This document shows, one piece after another, positions 60,833-64,000 of a stretch of DNA of 64,000 bases. The notes under the pieces are model-generated. The model ran no database searches. It was not told where the DNA came from and saw nothing but the letters and a program-made list of their open reading frames with translations. The DNA is from Ahaetulla prasina. Taxonomy: Eukaryota; Chordata; Lepidosauria; Squamata; Colubridae. Location of the stretch: assembly GCF_028640845.1 (NCBI RefSeq), contig NC_080540.1, positions 153,333,920 through 153,397,919 on the forward strand, given 5' to 3'. The position numbers and the translations under genes are program-made. Positions within the stretch are counted from its first letter, which is position 1; every line of letters starts with the position of its first letter.

Positions 60833-61283
60833 GTATGGCATTGGGCCGGGTTATTTACGGGACCGCCTACTGCTACCGAATACCTCTCACCGACCCGTGC
60901 ACTCTCACAGAGAGGGTCTCCTCAGGGTGCCGTCAGCGAGGCAATGTCGTCTGGCGACGCCCAGGGGAAGGGCCTTCTCTGTGGGGGCTCCCACCCTTTG
61001 GAACGAACTACCCCCCGGACTCCGTCAGCTTCCGGACCTTCGGACCTTCCGCTGCGGGCTTAAAACACACTTATTTAATTGTGCAGGACTGAGCTAGATT
61101 TTAAATTTATGGGTTTTAATTGGGTTTTATTTGTATGTTTTAATTAACGGGCTTTTTGAATAAGTTTTTTAATTGTTTTTATACTGTATTTATGTGTTTT
61201 TAAGTGCCTGTAAACCGCCCTGAGTCCTTCAGGAGATAGGGCGGTATATAAATATGATTAAATAAATAAATAAATAAATAAAT
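60833..61283 (+). mobile_element. L2 LINE 3' fragment nested in a hAT-like element
   Basis: It encodes GPGYLRDRLLLPNTSHRPVH, REGLLRVPSARQCR and GAPTLWNELPPGLRQLPDL up to the stop near 61095. The tail contains AAACCGCCCTGAGTCCTTCA and GGGCGGTATATAAA, then (AAAT)n. Heavily 5'-truncated. Confidence 0.92.
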
Positions 61284-61440
61284 GAATTTTTCCTCATTTT
61301 ACAATCTTTCTTCCCATATTTGTTAAGTGAATTGTTGCAGTTGTTCAGTTAATAACACGGTTGTTAAGTGAATCTGGCTTCCCCATTGACTTTGCTTGTT
61401 GGAAGGTCTTAAAAGGGGATCACATGACCTTGAGACACAG

Positions 61441-61801
61441 CAGCGGTGAAATTCTATTTTTTTTACTACCGGTTCTATGGGCGTGTCTTGGTGGGTGTGG
61501 CAGGGGAAGGATACTGCAAAATCTCCATTTCCACCCTACTCCGGGGGAAGGATACTGCAAAATCCCCATTCCCACCCCACTCCAGGAGAAGGATACTGCA
61601 AAATCCTCATTCCCTCCTCACTCCTGGGGGGAAGGATATTGCAAAATCTCCATTCCCCCCCCCCACTCTGGGACCAGTCAGAGTTGATATTTGCCGGTTC
61701 TCCGAACTACACAAAATTTTCGCTGCCGGTTCTCTGAACTACTCACAATTTCTGCTACTGATTCACCAGAACCTGTCAGAACCAGCTGGATTTCACCCCT
61801 G
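61441..61801. mobile_element. hAT-like MITE with 4 minisatellite units, inner level of a nest
   Basis: The ends are CAGCGGTGAAATTC and TGGATTTCACCCCTG. GGGCGTGTCTTGGTGGGTGT, GGGGAAGGATACTGCAAAAT (about four units, 61508-61665) and two CCGGTTCTC subterminal motifs identify it as the 13549/3225 family. The flanking 8-mers do not match. Confidence 0.8.
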
Positions 61802-62122
61802 GCAACTGTCATAAATACGAATCAGTTGCCAAGCATCCAAATTCTGATCACTTTTTTCAGTGCCATTGTAACTGTGAATGGTCACTAAACAATCTGTTGT
61901 AAATGATGGACAATCTGTATTGCAAATATCTAATGAACCCAATTTGAATCCTTCTTCATATATTTTCTATTTTCTCCTTTTCTATTTAAACAAATACCCC
62001 TATCATCTCTCATCAAATAAACAAAACCTTCATAACATCATCATCTAGTCCTAATTATCAAAAATCTGTTAAACATTACCTAAGTTAGCAATTCATATTT
62101 TGCTCTCAAACATTAAGATTAA

Positions 62123-63080
<958 letters not shown>

Positions 63081-63088
63081 TTCTAATT

Positions 63089-63215
63089 CAGTGTTTTTCA
63101 AATCTGGTTTCTTTAAGATGTATAGACTTCAGGTTCCTGAATTCTCCATGCTGGCTGGGGAATTCTGGGAGCTGAAGTCCACACTTCTTAAAGTTGCCAA
63201 GTTTGAAAAACACTG
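63089..63215. mobile_element. Foldback hAT-type MITE (127 bp) with perfect target duplication
   Basis: CAGTGTTTTTCAAATCTGG at the left pairs with AAGTTTGAAAAACACTG at the right. Both flanks are TTCTAATT (63081-63088 and 63216-63223). The centre (CTGGCTGGGGAATTCTGGGA) is shared with 50480. Confidence 0.95.
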
Positions 63216-63304
63216 TTCTAATTTAAACCAGTGTTCCTTGTACAGTTTCTTCCAGGGGTTTTAGACCTGAACTCCCATAACTAGCAGGAGCTAAGCCCAA
63301 GATA

Positions 63305-63571
63305 GGGCCTCTGGTGGCTCAGACTGGTAAGATAGTCTGTTATTAACAGCAGCTGCTTGCAGTTACTGCAGGTTCAAGTCCCACCAGGCCCAAGGTTGAC
63401 TCAGCCTTCCATCCTTTTTAAGGTAGGTAAAATGAAGACCCAGATTGTTGGGGGCAATAAGTTGACTTTGTATATAATATACAAATGGATGAAGACTATT
63501 GCTTGACATAGTGTAAGCTGCCCTGAGTCTTCAGAGAAGGGCGGGATATAAATGCAAATTAAAAAAAAAAG
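63305..63571 (+). mobile_element. tRNA-derived SINE, full length
   Basis: GGGCCTCTGGTGGCTCAGAC, B-box-like GGTTCAAGTCC, GGTAGGTAAAATGAAGACCC, TGCCCTGAGTCTTCAGAGAA, GGGCGGGATATAAAT and poly-A. It is very similar to the copy at 30350, so both are probably of similar age. Confidence 0.93.
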
Positions 63572-63799
63572 ATGTCTGATATGCACTATGAAATGCTTAT
63601 TAGGACAAAATAATGATTCTATCTTACAAATATATAAACAACAGGATGGTATATGGGAAGACAAACGTGAATACATCTGTTTTCATGGAAGCCACCTTCC
63701 TAACAAGAAGTGTTTGCAAGGGACTGGAGCTCAGTAGAAGAGGCCAGGCTTTTCATGTAGAAAATCCCAGACCCTAGTATAACCAATATCAAATTAGAT

Positions 63800-63944
63800 C
63801 AATGATGGCGAATCTTTTGGACTTGGTATGTCAAAAATTCAAAAAATACCTAATTCGACTCTGCTTGCATGTAAATATATTGTGTCACCCAAAATGTCAT
63901 GTTGTGTCACCTTTGACACATGTATCATAGGTTCATCATCACTG
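63800..63944. mobile_element. hAT-type MITE (145 bp)
   Basis: The ends CAATGATGGCGAATCTTT and CATAGGTTCATCATCACTG are a decayed form of the 6178 family. The flanks AATTAGAT (63792-63799) and AGTTAGAT (63945-63952) agree at seven of eight positions. Confidence 0.88.
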
Positions 63945-64000
63945 AGTTAGATGGATTAATAATCTGATTGAATTTAAAGCAAGTGACACATTTTGAGATA

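Larger units (their letters stand above)
60766..61917. mobile_element. hAT-like element (CCTCGACTTA family), outer level of a nest
   Basis: The left part CAGGTAGTCCTCGACTTATG is followed by AAGTTGCTAAGTGAGACATA. The middle part (61284-61440) has CGGTTGTTAAGTGAATCTGG and GGGGATCACATGACC. The right part (61802-61917) has TAAATACGAATCAGTTGCCA and ATGGTCACTAAACAATCTGT. An L2 fragment and another MITE separate the three parts. The target duplication is not preserved. Confidence 0.75.

Overview
This is vertebrate nuclear DNA, almost certainly from a squamate reptile and probably a snake. It is AT-rich, intron-like and crowded with retroelements. It has CR1, L2 and Rex1-like LINE tails that run into long pentamer or trimer microsatellites (AATAG/ATTCT, TATAA, AAAAT, AAT/AAC), a BovB-type RTE fragment, tRNA-derived SINEs of Sauria type, and many short hAT-type MITEs. 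No microbial features were seen. The species call is inference from repeat families; the host-gene call is direct.

Host gene. Four well-preserved exons on the + strand encode the middle and C-terminal part of carbonic anhydrase-related protein 10 (CA10): 35048-35143, 38738-38810, 58350-58504 and 62162-62336. All have AG/GT splice borders and compatible phases, and none has a frameshift. The window therefore lies inside CA10: more than 35 kb of an upstream intron, introns of about 3.6, 19.5 and 3.7 kb, and the start of the intron before the last coding exon, which is not in the window. CA10 is a catalytically inactive, secreted, brain-enriched member of the carbonic anhydrase family that binds neurexins (family knowledge). 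The expected zinc-ligand position carries Gln, as is usual in CA10.

Mobile DNA, left to right. 0.1-2.5 kb: a CR1 tail and a CR1-type LINE with an internal deletion and an (AAAAT)n tail. 3.2-3.8 kb: a hAT-like MITE swollen by a 41-bp minisatellite. 5.4-6.0 kb: a Rex1-like LINE end. 6.17-7.45 kb: two abutting hAT MITEs with perfect 8-bp target duplications, one holding an 88-bp tandem repeat and the other a SINE. 8.7-9.15 kb: a hAT MITE inside another hAT MITE. 10.0-10.5 kb: a CR1 3' end with a 160-bp (TATAA)n tract. 12.6-13.2 kb: a 199-bp tandem duplication. 16.2-16.9 kb: two Rex1-like tails. 18.0-20.7 kb: a long L2 LINE with most of its reverse transcriptase. 20.9-22.25 kb: BovB split by an L2 fragment. 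33.3-33.9 kb: inverted and direct repeats of Penelope-like appearance. 42.29-46.85 kb: a complete-length Ty3/gypsy LTR retrotransposon with two apparently identical 188-bp LTRs but a badly frameshifted interior. 47.4-49.65 kb: an L2 inserted antisense into another L2. 51.4-51.7 kb: a hAT MITE inside a CR1 tail. 57-64 kb: more hAT MITEs, including a three-level nest at 60.77-61.92 kb.

How the parts relate. Only CA10 is a host gene; the rest is intronic sequence and repeats. The repeats show copy-paste and cut-and-paste activity of several ages, clear insertion order from nesting, repeated birth of microsatellites at LINE tails, and tandem expansion inside MITEs. I found no novel protein-coding system. 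The observations most worth checking are two decayed repeat copies that each keep part of a hammerhead-like motif, the inverted-repeat block at 33.3 kb, the mismatch between identical LTRs and a broken interior in the gypsy element, and the foldback MITE with a perfect 36-bp stem in a CA10 intron.
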